Shown: piece by piece, positions 1-7,346 of the stretch
How the letters are laid out: every line of letters starts with the position of its first letter
Position numbering within the stretch: the first letter of the stretch is position 1
From: Chloroflexota bacterium
GTDB lineage: Bacteria; Chloroflexota; Limnocylindria; Limnocylindrales; CSP1-4
Assembly: GCA_021802185.1 (NCBI GenBank)
Contig: JAKAAV010000044.1
Coordinates: forward strand, 1 to 10,055
Direction of reading: 5' to 3'
DNA length: 10,055 nt
The notes under the pieces: generated by a model
What the model saw: only the letters and a program-made list of their open reading frames with translations
Told to the model about the DNA's origin: nothing
The model's database searches: none
Position numbers and translations under genes: made by a program

Positions 1-987
1 GCCGTTGACCGGGTTGACCGCGAAGGACCCGGTGAAGACGCCCGTCTTCTCGCGATCCGTGGACAGCCGCTCGATCTCGGTTTCCCGCTCGGCCTGCGAC
101 ACGTACGCCTCGACCTCGGCCTTCTCCTCCGGGTGCGTCAGCGCCCCGACGAGCGGGTGCTCGGGCGCCAGCACCATGAACGTCGCTCCGAACAGCGTGT
201 CCGGACGGGTCGTGAACACGCGGAGAGGCTGGCCGCCGGGCTGGACCTCGTCTGTGGCGACGGTGAAGGTGACCTCCGCGCCTTCGGATCGCCCGATCCA
301 GTTGGTCTGCATGATCCGGACAGGGTCGGGGAACTGGACCTCGCTGAAATCAAGCAGCTCGTCCGCGTACTTCGTGACGCGCAGGTACCACTGGTCGAGC
401 TCCCGCTTCTCGACCCTCGCGCCGCAGCGCCAGCAATGGCGATCCGCGCCCTCGACCTGCTCGCGCGCCAGCGTCCCGTCGTTCGGACACCAGTCGACGG
501 CCGACTTCGCCCTGTAGGCGAGCCCCTTCTCGAGGAAGCGGAGGAAGAACCACTGGTTCCAGCGGTAGTAGTCGGGGTCGCAGGTGACGACTTCGGCGCT
601 CCAGTCGAACGTCGCGCCCATCGACCGGAACTGGCGGCGCATGTTCTCGATGTTGCGCATCGTCCAGTCACGCGGGTTCACGCGATTCCGGATGGCGGCG
701 TTCTCCGCCGGCAGCCCGAACGCGTCGAAGCCGATCGGAAAGAAGACGTTGAGCCCGTTCATCCGCCGGTACCGGGCCAGAGCATCGGTCGGCGTGACGA
801 TGTACCAGTGTCCGATGTGGAGGTCGCCCGACGGGTACGGGTACATCGTGAGCAGGTAGTAGTGGGGGCGCGATTCGTCGTGGAGGTCCGTCCGGTGGAA
901 GCCGAGCTCGGCCCAGCGCGTCTGCCATCGGGGCTCGATGGCCGCGGGGTCGTAGCGGTCGATGCGGCTTCTGTTCGTGACGGACAC
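1..987 (-). CDS. leuS: Leucyl-tRNA synthetase, N-terminal part (cut by window edge)
   Basis: Class Ia aminoacyl-tRNA synthetase that charges tRNA-Leu in the cytoplasm. The visible 329 residues hold the start of the catalytic Rossmann fold, with the signature YPYPSG-LHIGH ending at residue 60 and the substrate-pocket stretch [16 protein letters not shown] around residues 82-97. The zinc-finger insertion has C167, C185 and C188; the fourth ligand position is Asp (WCPND), which is common in this family. The CP1 editing domain begins near residue 229 (NWIGRSEG) and contains the threonine-rich FTTRPDT at 258-264. The KMSKS loop and anticodon-binding domain lie beyond position 1. The start is GTG at 987, chosen because GGAGAGG lies a few bases upstream and the N-terminus ([16 protein letters not shown]) fits the family. 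Family assignment is secure. Confidence 0.97.
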   Translation of the reverse strand, partial: MSVTNRSRIDRYDPAAIEPRWQTRWAELGFHRTDLHDESRPHYYLLTMYPYPSGDLHIGHWYIVTPTDALARYRRMNGLNVFFPIGFDAFGLPAENAAIRNRVNPRDWTMRNIENMRRQFRSMGATFDWSAEVVTCDPDYYRWNQWFFLRFLEKGLAYRAKSAVDWCPNDGTLAREQVEGADRHCWRCGARVEKRELDQWYLRVTKYADELLDFSEVQFPDPVRIMQTNWIGRSEGAEVTFTVATDEVQPGGQPLRVFTTRPDTLFGATFMVLAPEHPLVGALTHPEEKAEVEAYVSQAERETEIERLSTDREKTGVFTGSFAVNPVNG

Positions 988-1049
988 GGGGACCTCTCCA
1001 GGCGCGGCGGCGACGACCGGACCGGTGCCGGGCTCGGGACGATGGCTCA

Positions 1050-1055
1050 AGTGTA
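1050..1055 (-). promoter_or_regulatory. Candidate -10 element for leuS
   Basis: Read on the minus strand this is TACACT, 62 bases before the leuS GTG, which would give a leader of roughly 55 bases containing the GGAGAGG ribosome site. The same CTACACT occurs just upstream of the tRNA-Ala gene in this window. I see no convincing -35 hexamer 16-18 bases further upstream, so this is only a candidate. Confidence 0.3.
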
Positions 1056-1288
1056 GCCGAGCGAGTCGGGGAGGCCGGCGGGCTTCGGGGGCGCGCGGGC
1101 TCCCGGCACCGATCTCGGTGAAGCGCGGGGAGCGGGGTCAATAGCTCCGCCGGACGCGCCTGCATGCGGTTCGCGTCCGCGCTTCCAGCACCCCTCCTGC
1201 TGGAGTGGGTAGGTTGGCTATCCGTCCGGGGAGTCCAGATCCCGGGCATCTCGGACCCGATGAACGCCGCACAGGCCCCTGGTATGAC

Positions 1289-1387
1289 GGAGCCGGACGC
1301 CCCACGGGCGGCAGGCTCCGGGTCTGCCGGCAAGGGTCGCGCGGCCCTACCGGTGAAGGCTCGATGGCACCAGTGTGGGCTGGCAGA
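1289..1387 (+). other. Possible structured 5' leader of the HCO-like gene
   Basis: Consecutive inverted repeats precede the gene at 1456. One is a two-tier hairpin: GGAGCC at 1289-1294 pairs with GGCTCC at 1314-1319, enclosing CGCCC/GGGCG with a CAC loop. A second is at 1327-1353, with CCGG and AGGG arms facing CCCT and CCGG. TCTGCC at 1323-1328 can also pair with GGCAGA at 1382-1387, which competes with the second hairpin. The pattern could be a folded leader RNA, but it matches no riboswitch consensus I know, and DNA this GC-rich forms such repeats by chance. Confidence 0.25.
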
Positions 1388-1455
1388 CGCCATGACCCGA
1401 CCCCCGATTCACGTTCGGGCCCGCGCGTGGGGCAGTCCGCGGATGGAGGCGCCGA

Positions 1456-2913
1456 ATGAGCAGAGTCCCGGCAGGCGAGAGCGAGATCGCGTACGACGAC
1501 GTCGCGCCGATCGAGCGCTTTCCCTGGCTGACGCAGCGCAACCTCGTCTTCTTCGTCATCGGCTGGCTGGCGCTCTTCTCGATCGGGAGCGTCTTCGTCT
1601 CCAATCCCTTCGCCAGCGAGCCGTCGGCCTCGGCGGACATCGACTACTGGCACGTCATGTACCTGCACGGTCTGCTGGTCGGCATGGTCGGCCTGCTTGC
1701 CCTGCTGACGTGCGGCGTGCTGCAGCTGCGCTCGATGCACACCCGGATGTGGATCGTCGGCGGCGTCCTGTTCATGACGGTCCTGACCGCCGTGGGCGGC
1801 ATCTTCGACCGGCAGATCCCGGGTGCCGAGGTCGCCATGTGGGTCCAGATCCTCGGGTTCTTCGCGCTCGACGAGATCTGCATCGTGCTGCTGCTCGGGA
1901 TGTTCGCCGAGTGGCGCGGCCGCGCGCCGAACGCGCGCTCGCTTCCGTTCGTAGCGGCGTTCCTCGGCGCAGGCTCGATGTTCGCGGCGGCGATCATGGG
2001 CCACCTCGCGGGCTGGATCCTCGAGTTCGGCAACTTCCCCGGCATCATCGGGTCGTACGCCGCGGCGGTCGGCGACAAGGTCGACGACTTCGAGGCCAAC
2101 CTCGTCGGTTCGCACTCGCACGAGATGGTCGTGGCCGTCATGGCCGTGACCGTGTCGATCGCCGTGGTCCAGTTCGGGTATGCCTCACTGCAGGAGTGGC
2201 CACGCCGGATCGCGCAGGCCGGGCTCGCGCTGGTGGCGATTGGCGCCGTCGTCATGACCGTCATGTACGTCGTCATGGCGTTCACGAGCTGGGCGCCGCC
2301 CACGCTGTTCCAGTCCGCGGACGGCACGAACGGCATCGCGGGTGACGACATCGTGACCGGGATCTTCGTGATGCTCGGTGGCCTGACCACCCTCGCGGCG
2401 GTGCTCCTCGGTGGCCCGCGCGTCCGCGCGCTTGCCTCCGCGCCGGTGCGCCTGGCGACCCTGTGGTCGTGGGCGCTCCTCTTCGCGACCGTGGTCATCG
2501 CCGGGTACGCGATCGAGCTCAACACGAGCTACTACGGAGCCGGCGACCCGAAGGCTCCGGGCGCGGCGAACGACGCCGTCTACACCTGGCTGCACCAGGA
2601 CCTCGGGCTCTTCCTGATGCCGGCTCTCGTGCTCACGATGCTGGTCGTCGCCCGCTTCGTGGTGCCCCGGTACCAGGGAGTGATCGGCTGGGCGACGATG
2701 GCCGGCACGACGATCACGTTCCTCGGCGGGATGATCTTCGTGTTCGTGAACCCGGCACTGCATGGTCCGGGCTACGACGTCTCCGCCGCGGGGCTGCTCG
2801 TCGTGGGGCTCGCACTGCTCGCGACGATCTGGTACGGCGCGCGCAGCGGACCCACGGCCTTCCGGGCGCTCGTCGCGGACCGGCCGCACGCCGCCGGCGG
2901 CCAGGGTCGGTAG
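1456..2913 (+). CDS. 12-TM membrane protein resembling heme-copper oxidase subunit I, active site degenerate
   Basis: A 485-residue integral membrane protein with about twelve hydrophobic segments (near residues 30-50, 66-91, 98-117, 126-151, 163-190, 222-243, 252-279, 298-319, 333-354, 382-403, 409-431, 443-462), the size and helix count of heme-copper oxidase subunit I. Histidine spacing also fits that fold. H71 in YLHGLL of helix 2 and H380 in TWLHQD before helix 10 match the low-spin heme ligands, and H222 at the start of helix 6 (SHSHEM) matches the first CuB ligand. Where the family has its HH pair (after helix 7) this protein has TSW at 277-279, and the position of the high-spin heme ligand is W378. 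No subunit II or cytochrome c gene is adjacent. ATG at 1456 has GGAGG six bases upstream. Membrane location is sure; the superfamily call is inference from spacing, and oxidase activity seems unlikely. Alternatives are an atypical NO reductase-like or an unrelated heme b protein. Confidence 0.6.
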   Translation: MSRVPAGESEIAYDDVAPIERFPWLTQRNLVFFVIGWLALFSIGSVFVSNPFASEPSASADIDYWHVMYLHGLLVGMVGLLALLTCGVLQLRSMHTRMWIVGGVLFMTVLTAVGGIFDRQIPGAEVAMWVQILGFFALDEICIVLLLGMFAEWRGRAPNARSLPFVAAFLGAGSMFAAAIMGHLAGWILEFGNFPGIIGSYAAAVGDKVDDFEANLVGSHSHEMVVAVMAVTVSIAVVQFGYASLQEWPRRIAQAGLALVAIGAVVMTVMYVVMAFTSWAPPTLFQSADGTNGIAGDDIVTGIFVMLGGLTTLAAVLLGGPRVRALASAPVRLATLWSWALLFATVVIAGYAIELNTSYYGAGDPKAPGAANDAVYTWLHQDLGLFLMPALVLTMLVVARFVVPRYQGVIGWATMAGTTITFLGGMIFVFVNPALHGPGYDVSAAGLLVVGLALLATIWYGARSGPTAFRALVADRPHAAGGQGR

Positions 2914-2967
2914 CGGCCCGCGCAGGGGCCCGAATTCGAGTCGGCGCCTGCCACGGGGAGACCAGGG

Positions 2968-3432
2968 TCAGGGATCCGGGCGAACTCTCCCCGGGGCGAC
3001 GGCCGGCGGGGCGAGGCGCCCGAAGATGCCGACGAAGCGCAGGCCACAGAGGAAGAGCGCCGCGCCAAGCCCGCTGTAGAAGAAGGCGATCGCCCAATCG
3101 GGCGCGACGTGCGAGAGGCGGAGCGCCATGCCGCCGCCCATCATGACCGCCATGATCGCCCACGACGACGCGTTGAAGAACTGCCACACCGGCAGCCGCT
3201 CCTCGCGCCGCGCTTGGATCCGGATCGTGTGCTTCCGCACGAGCGGTGAGAAGACGAAGGCGTAGAACGCGAGGAAGATCGCTGCCGCGAGCGGAACCAG
3301 GACCAGGTGTGTCGGCGCCAGCCGGAACTCCAGCGGCAGCCCGACGACGCACACCATCGCGCCGGCGAGGCACCACACCAGTCCGGCCACGAGGATGAGG
3401 TGGTTCCTGGGGATCGTGACACGCTGGCGCAC
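2968..3432 (-). CDS. Small four-helix membrane protein of unknown function
   Basis: A 154-residue protein with four hydrophobic segments at about residues 11-34, 42-64, 87-106 and 112-136. A basic loop (RKHTIRIQARREERLP, about 66-81) lies between helices 2 and 3. The N-terminus, IPRNHLILVAGLVW followed by a Gly/Ala helix, resembles a family of short conserved hypothetical membrane proteins; I know no function for it. GTG at 3432 was chosen because GGAGG lies seven bases upstream and the longer in-frame extension to 3546 is low complexity and Arg/Pro/Gly-rich. The gene lies downstream of tRNA-Ala on the same strand and converges with the 12-helix gene at 2913 with 54 bases between. No obvious promoter or terminator is visible. 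Confidence 0.72.
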   Translation of the reverse strand: MRQRVTIPRNHLILVAGLVWCLAGAMVCVVGLPLEFRLAPTHLVLVPLAAAIFLAFYAFVFSPLVRKHTIRIQARREERLPVWQFFNASSWAIMAVMMGGGMALRLSHVAPDWAIAFFYSGLGAALFLCGLRFVGIFGRLAPPAVAPGRVRPDP

Positions 3433-3543
3433 GAGACAGCCTCCGGGCTGACGCGAGTTCGACCTTCGGCGCGGTCCAGGCAGGCTCCGGGAACCGGGCC
3501 CGTCGACGAGGGATGGCACCGCGCCCGCGCCCTCGCCGTCGAC

Positions 3544-3572
3544 CACCGCCGCCCGCCACTCCGGCGGCGGTG
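3544..3572 (-). terminator. GC-rich hairpin downstream of tRNA-Ala
   Basis: A perfect 10-bp inverted repeat (arms 3544-3553 and 3563-3572, CACCGCCGCC and its complement) with a nine-base loop lies about 50 bases beyond the tRNA 3' end. It could end tRNA transcription, but no T-run follows it on the minus strand, so it is not a classical intrinsic terminator. It may be a chance product of GC-rich triplets. Confidence 0.2.
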
Positions 3573-3624
3573 TCCGACGACGACGGCGGCGGTGCGGCGG
3601 TGGGCGGGGTGGTCAGGGACGTGG

Positions 3625-3700
3625 TGGTGGAGCTACGGGGACTCGAACCCCGGACCCCCTGCATGCCATGCAGGTGCTCTCCCAACTGAGCTATAGCCCC
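3625..3700 (-). tRNA. tRNA-Ala (anticodon GGC), CCA encoded
   Basis: Read on the minus strand, a complete cloverleaf is visible. The acceptor stem GGGGCTA pairs with TAGCTCC with one G-U wobble, and the D arm reads AGCTCAGTTGGGAGAGC. The anticodon stem CCTGC/GCAGG closes a seven-base loop, ATGGCAT, placing GGC at the anticodon. The T arm contains GGTTCGAGTCC. The discriminator base A is at 3628 and a genomically encoded CCA occupies 3627-3625. GGC reads the alanine codons GCC and GCU, and GCC is frequent in this GC-rich DNA. No intron is present. Confidence 0.97.
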
Positions 3701-3715
3701 ACGCAGAGCCGCGCC

Positions 3716-3721
3716 AGTGTA
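3716..3721 (-). promoter_or_regulatory. Extended -10 element of the tRNA-Ala gene
   Basis: On the minus strand TACACT sits 15 bases before the tRNA 5' end and is preceded by TGC, giving the extended -10 form TGnTACACT. Initiation would fall about seven to nine bases before the mature tRNA. A -35 element is not clear. Confidence 0.5.
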
Positions 3722-3784
3722 GCACGGGGGTCCCCGGCGAACGGGCTCCGGGCCGGGGCGCGGGATGCCGCGCCAGGGTCCCGG

Positions 3785-4405
3785 TCAGGTGCCCGACAGG
3801 AGCATCTCCAGCCGGACGCGTGGGCCGAGCCGCTCGACGAGCCGGGCGCGCACGGCGGCGCGGAGGCGGGCCGCCTCGAGCCGTCCGCGCTTCGTCACCG
3901 AATAGCGCGGCGGCGACGCACGCACGGCGACGAGCAGGTGCTCGTCCTCGAGCTCGTGCAACAGCGGAAACAGCGGCGGAGCCTCGCCGAGCATGCGCGC
4001 CATCGGGGCGAGCAGGTTCAGGGCATCCAGGCCGGTCGCCGGACCGATGTCGTCGATGACGCGGAGCGCGCAGAACCGCAGCACGTCCGACGAGCGGAAC
4101 CGACCGATCAGGCGCGTCCGTGCGCCATCCGGCCGGCTCCGGCCCGGCCGCACGTCGACCGCGGGCACGGGAGCGGGAGCGGGAGCCGCGAGCCGACCAG
4201 GCGAGCCTGCCTTCGCCGGCTGACCGCGGCCGGGCGCCTCTGCGAACTGGCCGGGCGCCTCTGCGAACTGGCCGGGCGCCCGACCGGAGGACGGATCGTG
4301 TCTTGGCCGATTCACCTCCCCCTGCCCGGGACGCAGCGGGCGCACGACCTGGGGGACGCGTGCTTCTCGGGTTGCGTTCATGAACCGAGGTGCGGCCGTG
4401 GTCAC
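3785..4405 (-). CDS. PadR-like winged-helix protein with low-complexity N-terminal region
   Basis: The C-terminal part is a winged-helix domain of PadR type, spanning roughly residues 105-194 of the 206-residue form. SSDVLRFCALRVIDDIGPATG is the first helix region, PLFPLLHELEDEHLL matches the family's LYPALRRLEEEGLL recognition region, and PRYSVTKRGRLEA is the wing and following helix. PadR proteins usually repress by binding an operator upstream of the gene they control; the target here is unknown. The first hundred residues are Pro/Ala/Gly/Arg-rich and include a duplicated GQFAEAP encoded by a tandem repeat, so most are probably unstructured. GTG at 4405 has GGAGGG eight bases upstream; ATG at 4381 is an alternative with a poorer ribosome site. 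The gene is divergent from the O-methyltransferase, making that promoter a possible target. Confidence 0.68.
   Translation of the reverse strand: MTTAAPRFMNATREARVPQVVRPLRPGQGEVNRPRHDPSSGRAPGQFAEAPGQFAEAPGRGQPAKAGSPGRLAAPAPAPVPAVDVRPGRSRPDGARTRLIGRFRSSDVLRFCALRVIDDIGPATGLDALNLLAPMARMLGEAPPLFPLLHELEDEHLLVAVRASPPRYSVTKRGRLEAARLRAAVRARLVERLGPRVRLEMLLSGT
4230..4280. repeat. 21-bp tandem repeat, about 2.4 copies, inside the PadR-like gene
   Basis: Two identical 21-bp units (4230-4250 and 4251-4271) are followed by nine bases of a third. The unit length keeps the reading frame and encodes the repeated GQFAEAP motif on the minus strand. It looks like a recent slippage duplication within the linker. 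Confidence 0.9.
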
Positions 4406-4660
4406 GGCTTCGGCCCTCCGATAGAGTCCGTGTGGCTGGCCCAGCCCCGCCGAGACGGAGCGTGCGCCGTCGATGTCGTGCGAGCAGCGTCGGTTCCCGC
4501 GCTGAATGCGGCCTGAAGCCATGGACCGGTCAGGGGGTCGACGAGGTTAAGGTGTCGCATCCTGGCGCCACGGGGGCGAGCGCTGTGTGGACCGTGGTCC
4601 CGGCCCGCGTCCGGGACGCGCGACGTCCGTGGACGGGCCGCACTGCGGTGGCAGCGATGG

Positions 4661-4666
4661 GATACT
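4661..4666 (+). promoter_or_regulatory. -10 element placed for leaderless transcription of the O-methyltransferase
   Basis: GATACT ends exactly six bases before ATG at 4673, so initiation at the A of the start codon would put this hexamer at -12 to -7. No Shine-Dalgarno sequence precedes the ATG, which agrees with a leaderless message. The -35 region (around 4637-4643) has no good match. Confidence 0.5.
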
Positions 4667-4672
4667 CCGTCG

Positions 4673-5353
4673 ATGGACGGCGGCGCGTCTTCGCTTGGCC
4701 CTCTGCGCGCGATCGACGACTACGTCGCGCGCCTCTTCGCGGCGGAGGACCCGCCCCTGCGCGACGCGCTCCGTGCCTCGCACGAGGCCGGCCTGCCGTC
4801 GATCAACATCTCGCCGACCGAGGGCCGGCTGATCGGCGTGCTCATCGCGCTTGCCGGCGCCCGCCGCGTGCTCGAGATCGGGACGCTGGGCGGCTACAGC
4901 GCGATCTGGATCGCGCGGGCCCTCCCGCCCGGCGGCACGCTCGTCACGATCGAGATCGACCCGGACCGCGCGGAGGTCGCGCGCCGGAACCTCGAGCGGG
5001 CAGGCCTCGCGGGGCGCGTGCAGGTCGTCGTCGGGCCGGCCCTCGAGGTGCTCGCGCCGATCACGTCGGAGGGTCGCTCGGACGCGCCGTTCGACGCCGC
5101 GTTCATCGACGCCGGCCGTCCCACGTACCCGGAGCTGCTCGAGGAATGCCTCCGGCTCGTCCGGCCCGGCGGCCTGATCCTCGCCGACAACGTCATCCGG
5201 GCGGGTGGCGTGATCGACCCCCACGACGCCGACACCGCGGCGGTCGCGCGGTTCAACGCGGCCCTGGCCGCCGACCCGCGCGTGGAGGCGATCCTCGTCC
5301 CACTGGTACGCGACGGCATCGACGGGATCGCGATCGCCCGCGTGCTGGCGTGA
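4673..5353 (+). CDS. SAM-dependent O-methyltransferase, CCoAMT/COMT type
   Basis: A 226-residue class I methyltransferase of the caffeoyl-CoA/catechol O-methyltransferase family (usual length about 210-230), which transfers a methyl group from SAM to a hydroxyl with help from a divalent metal. The SAM-binding motif I is VLEIGTLGGYSAIWIA at residues 66-81, and the acidic ribose contact lies in TIEID at 92-96. The metal ligands expected for the family are present: D146 in AFIDAG and D172-N173 in LADN. The common FIDADK is FIDAGR here, which leaves the ligand intact. The physiological substrate cannot be read from the sequence. The start is supported by the -10 element six bases upstream. The metallopeptidase gene follows after 71 bases on the same strand and may be cotranscribed. 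Confidence 0.92.
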   Translation: MDGGASSLGPLRAIDDYVARLFAAEDPPLRDALRASHEAGLPSINISPTEGRLIGVLIALAGARRVLEIGTLGGYSAIWIARALPPGGTLVTIEIDPDRAEVARRNLERAGLAGRVQVVVGPALEVLAPITSEGRSDAPFDAAFIDAGRPTYPELLEECLRLVRPGGLILADNVIRAGGVIDPHDADTAAVARFNAALAADPRVEAILVPLVRDGIDGIAIARVLA

Positions 5354-5377
5354 CGGTCAGGCTGGCGTGACGGTCAG
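5344..5377. repeat. 17-bp tandem duplication over the O-methyltransferase stop codon
   Basis: Two identical adjacent 17-bp units, 5344-5360 and 5361-5377, the first containing the gene's TGA at 5351-5353. It leaves the protein end unchanged and seems to be a simple local duplication in the spacer. Confidence 0.85.
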
Positions 5378-5424
5378 GACCGTGCGGGGCGCGTGACGGC
5401 CGGGATGGTGACGAGGGTTCGGCG

Positions 5425-6228
5425 ATGGTGACGGCGTCGCGTGCCGGAGAACAGCCAGGCGCGAGGGAGGAGTCCGTGCGCCGGGAGGCCGCCGGCGTCT
5501 CGTACCGTCTGCGGCGGTCGCCGCGGGCTCGTCGGCTCCGCCTCGTGCTGGACGGCGACGGGATGCCGCTCGTCACCCTGCCGGCACGTGCCCCGGCGCG
5601 CCTGGCCGACGACTTCGTGGCGTCGCGTCGCGAATGGATCGGCCGGCAGCGGACGCGCTTCGAGGCGCAGCGCGAGCGGCACGTGGCCCGCGGGCCGCTC
5701 GGGTCGGGAGGCAGCATCGAGCTGTCGGGGCAGTCGCATCGCGTCGAGGTCTGCGTCCTGCAACCCGGGCGCCGCACGCGCGTCGAACACGACGATCGAC
5801 TCGCGCCGCTGATCCGCGTGTGGCTCTCGCCCGTCGACGACCGCCCGCTCTCGTCGATCCTCGAGGCGTGGCTCCGGCGGGAGGCCCGCTCCGCCGTCCA
5901 CCGGCGCGTTGCCGCGCGCGCGCCGCAGCTCGGAGTGTCGCCCGCCGCGGTCGCGATCCGCGACCAGCGGACGCGGTGGGGGAGCGCGTCGCGGACCGGG
6001 CGCATCTCTTTCTCGTGGCGGCTCGTGCTTGCGCCCCCGGCCGTGCTCGACTACGTCGTCGTGCACGAGCTCGCGCACCTGGCCGTGTTCGGCCACTCGG
6101 CCGCGTTCTGGGAGCTGGTGCGCTCGGTGTCGCCGGAGACCGACCGCGCGCGGCGCTGGCTCCGCGAGCACGCGCGCGAGCTCCACTGGTCGCTCGAGAC
6201 GGCGGACGCGATGACGTCGGAGGCGTGA
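5425..6228 (+). CDS. YgjP/SprT-like zinc metallopeptidase (DUF45 type)
   Basis: A 267-residue protein of the YgjP-like M48-related metallopeptidases. The zinc site is HELAH (H214, E215, H218) followed by H224 in FGHSAAFWELV, the family's third-ligand motif. Just before it is QRTRWGSAS at 181-189, matching the conserved RWGSCS-type strand of this family, with Ala in place of the usual Cys. The N-terminal half starts with the strand YRLRRSPRARRLRLVL and is otherwise variable. No signal peptide or membrane segment is seen, so it is probably cytoplasmic; cellular substrates of this family are poorly known. ATG at 5425 has GAGGG seven bases upstream. GTG at 5476 (residue 18) has a stronger GGGAGGAG and may be the true start, since homology begins after it. 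It probably shares a transcript with the O-methyltransferase. Confidence 0.88.
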   Translation: MVTASRAGEQPGAREESVRREAAGVSYRLRRSPRARRLRLVLDGDGMPLVTLPARAPARLADDFVASRREWIGRQRTRFEAQRERHVARGPLGSGGSIELSGQSHRVEVCVLQPGRRTRVEHDDRLAPLIRVWLSPVDDRPLSSILEAWLRREARSAVHRRVAARAPQLGVSPAAVAIRDQRTRWGSASRTGRISFSWRLVLAPPAVLDYVVVHELAHLAVFGHSAAFWELVRSVSPETDRARRWLREHARELHWSLETADAMTSEA

Positions 6229-6310
6229 CGGAGGAAGAGAGGCGGCCGTGGCGAGCCAGCTCGCCGGTCGGGCGGCCCCCGAACCCGCCACCGCCGGGGA
6301 GCCTCCAGGG

Positions 6311-6428
<118 letters not shown>

Positions 6429-6450
<22 letters not shown>

Positions 6451-7340
6451 CGCTGCTGGAACGTGCGCAGGGCGCGCAGGAAGTCGATCTCGCGGAACAC
6501 CGGCCAGTACGCGTCGCAGAAATAGAACTCGCTGTGGGCGCTCTGCCAGGGCAGGAAGCCGGACAGCCTGACCTCGCCGCTCGTCCGAATGATGAGTTCG
6601 GGGTCCGGCCGGCCGTTCGTGTAGAGGTGGCTCGCGAGCTCCTCGGCGGTGATGCGCGATGCGAGCTCGGATGTCGGGACGCCGTCCGCGACGAGCTCGC
6701 GCACGGTCTCGCGGCACGCGTCGACCAGCTCGTCGTGTCCGCTGTAGGCGACGGCGAACGTGCACACCGGGCCCTGGCTGGTGGCGGTCGATTGCTCCGC
6801 CATCTCGATCGCCGACCGGACGCGATCGGGCAGCGCATCGCGGCGGCCGATGACGCGGACGCGCATCGGGGCCGGACGACCGCGGCGCCCCTCGAGTCCC
6901 CCCAGGCGCTCCGTCACGACGTCGAGCAGCGCCGACAGCTCCTCGGGCGACCGGTCGAGGTTCTCGATCGAGAGCGCCCAGAGCGTCACCTCGTCGATCC
7001 CGAGCGCCCGGCACCAGCCGATGACCTCGAGGATCTTGTCGGCTCCGCGACGGTGGCCCGCGCCCGGATCGGCCAGCCCCTCGCGCTGAGCCCAGCGCCG
7101 GTTGCCGTCCATGATGATCGCGACGTGGTTCGGGCGCGGACGCGAGAGGACCTGCTCGCGCAGACGGTGCGCGTACAGGCGATACAGCGGCGCGAGCGCG
7201 AGCTGCGCGGCGCGGTGGCGGGCCCACCGCAGGCCGCTCCGCGACGCGGCGGAGGCACCTCCCGCACGTACTCCCGCGGCGGCCTCCGCGACGCCGGCCG
7301 CGAGCGGTTCCCGCGGAGTGGAGGCGGGTCGGGCGCGCAT
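6429..7340 (-). CDS. uppS: Isoprenyl (undecaprenyl) diphosphate synthase, cis-prenyltransferase
   Basis: Condenses isopentenyl diphosphate in cis onto an allylic primer to make the C50-C55 lipid carrier for cell-wall and glycan synthesis, at the inner face of the membrane. The 303 residues carry HVAIIMDGNRRWA (72-84, catalytic D78), HRRGADKI (96-103), WALSIENLDRSPEEL (121-135) and the C-terminal block IRTSGEVRLSGFLPWQSAHSEFYF (251-274). SIENLDRSPEEL is closer to actinobacterial cis-prenyltransferases than to E. coli UppS. The usual YGGR motif is AYSGHDE at 198-204, a deviation at a conserved Arg. The first 45 residues are an Ala/Arg-rich extension beyond the usual start. ATG at 7340 is supported by TATGAT six bases upstream, suggesting a leaderless message. 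Product chain length cannot be told from sequence. Confidence 0.93.
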
Positions 7341-7346
7341 GCCGGC

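Larger units (their letters stand above)
988..1455. other. Divergent intergenic region between leuS and the HCO-like gene
   Basis: These 468 bases separate two divergent genes. No reading frame here looks like a protein; the open frames that cross it are antisense or out-of-frame extensions of the flanking genes. The leuS-proximal part carries the TACACT candidate promoter. The part nearer 1456 contains several GC-rich inverted repeats (separate entry) and possible weak -10 elements such as TATGAC near 1283. I looked for a T-box antiterminator consensus upstream of leuS and did not find one. Confidence 0.6.

Noticed and set aside
988..1160. T-box leader expected for an aminoacyl-tRNA synthetase gene
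   Set aside because: No antiterminator consensus or terminator hairpin with a T-run was found upstream of leuS.
1164..2345. Long plus-strand frame overlapping the HCO-like gene
   Set aside because: Arg/Ala/Gly/His-rich translation typical of an out-of-frame reading in GC-rich DNA; the 1456-2913 frame has clear membrane helices and a ribosome site.
4406..4672. Palindromic segments between the PadR-like and O-methyltransferase genes as PadR operators
   Set aside because: Several short GC-rich inverted repeats exist (such as GGACC-GT-GGTCC), but none has the AT-containing dyad usual for PadR sites, and they are too frequent here to be specific.
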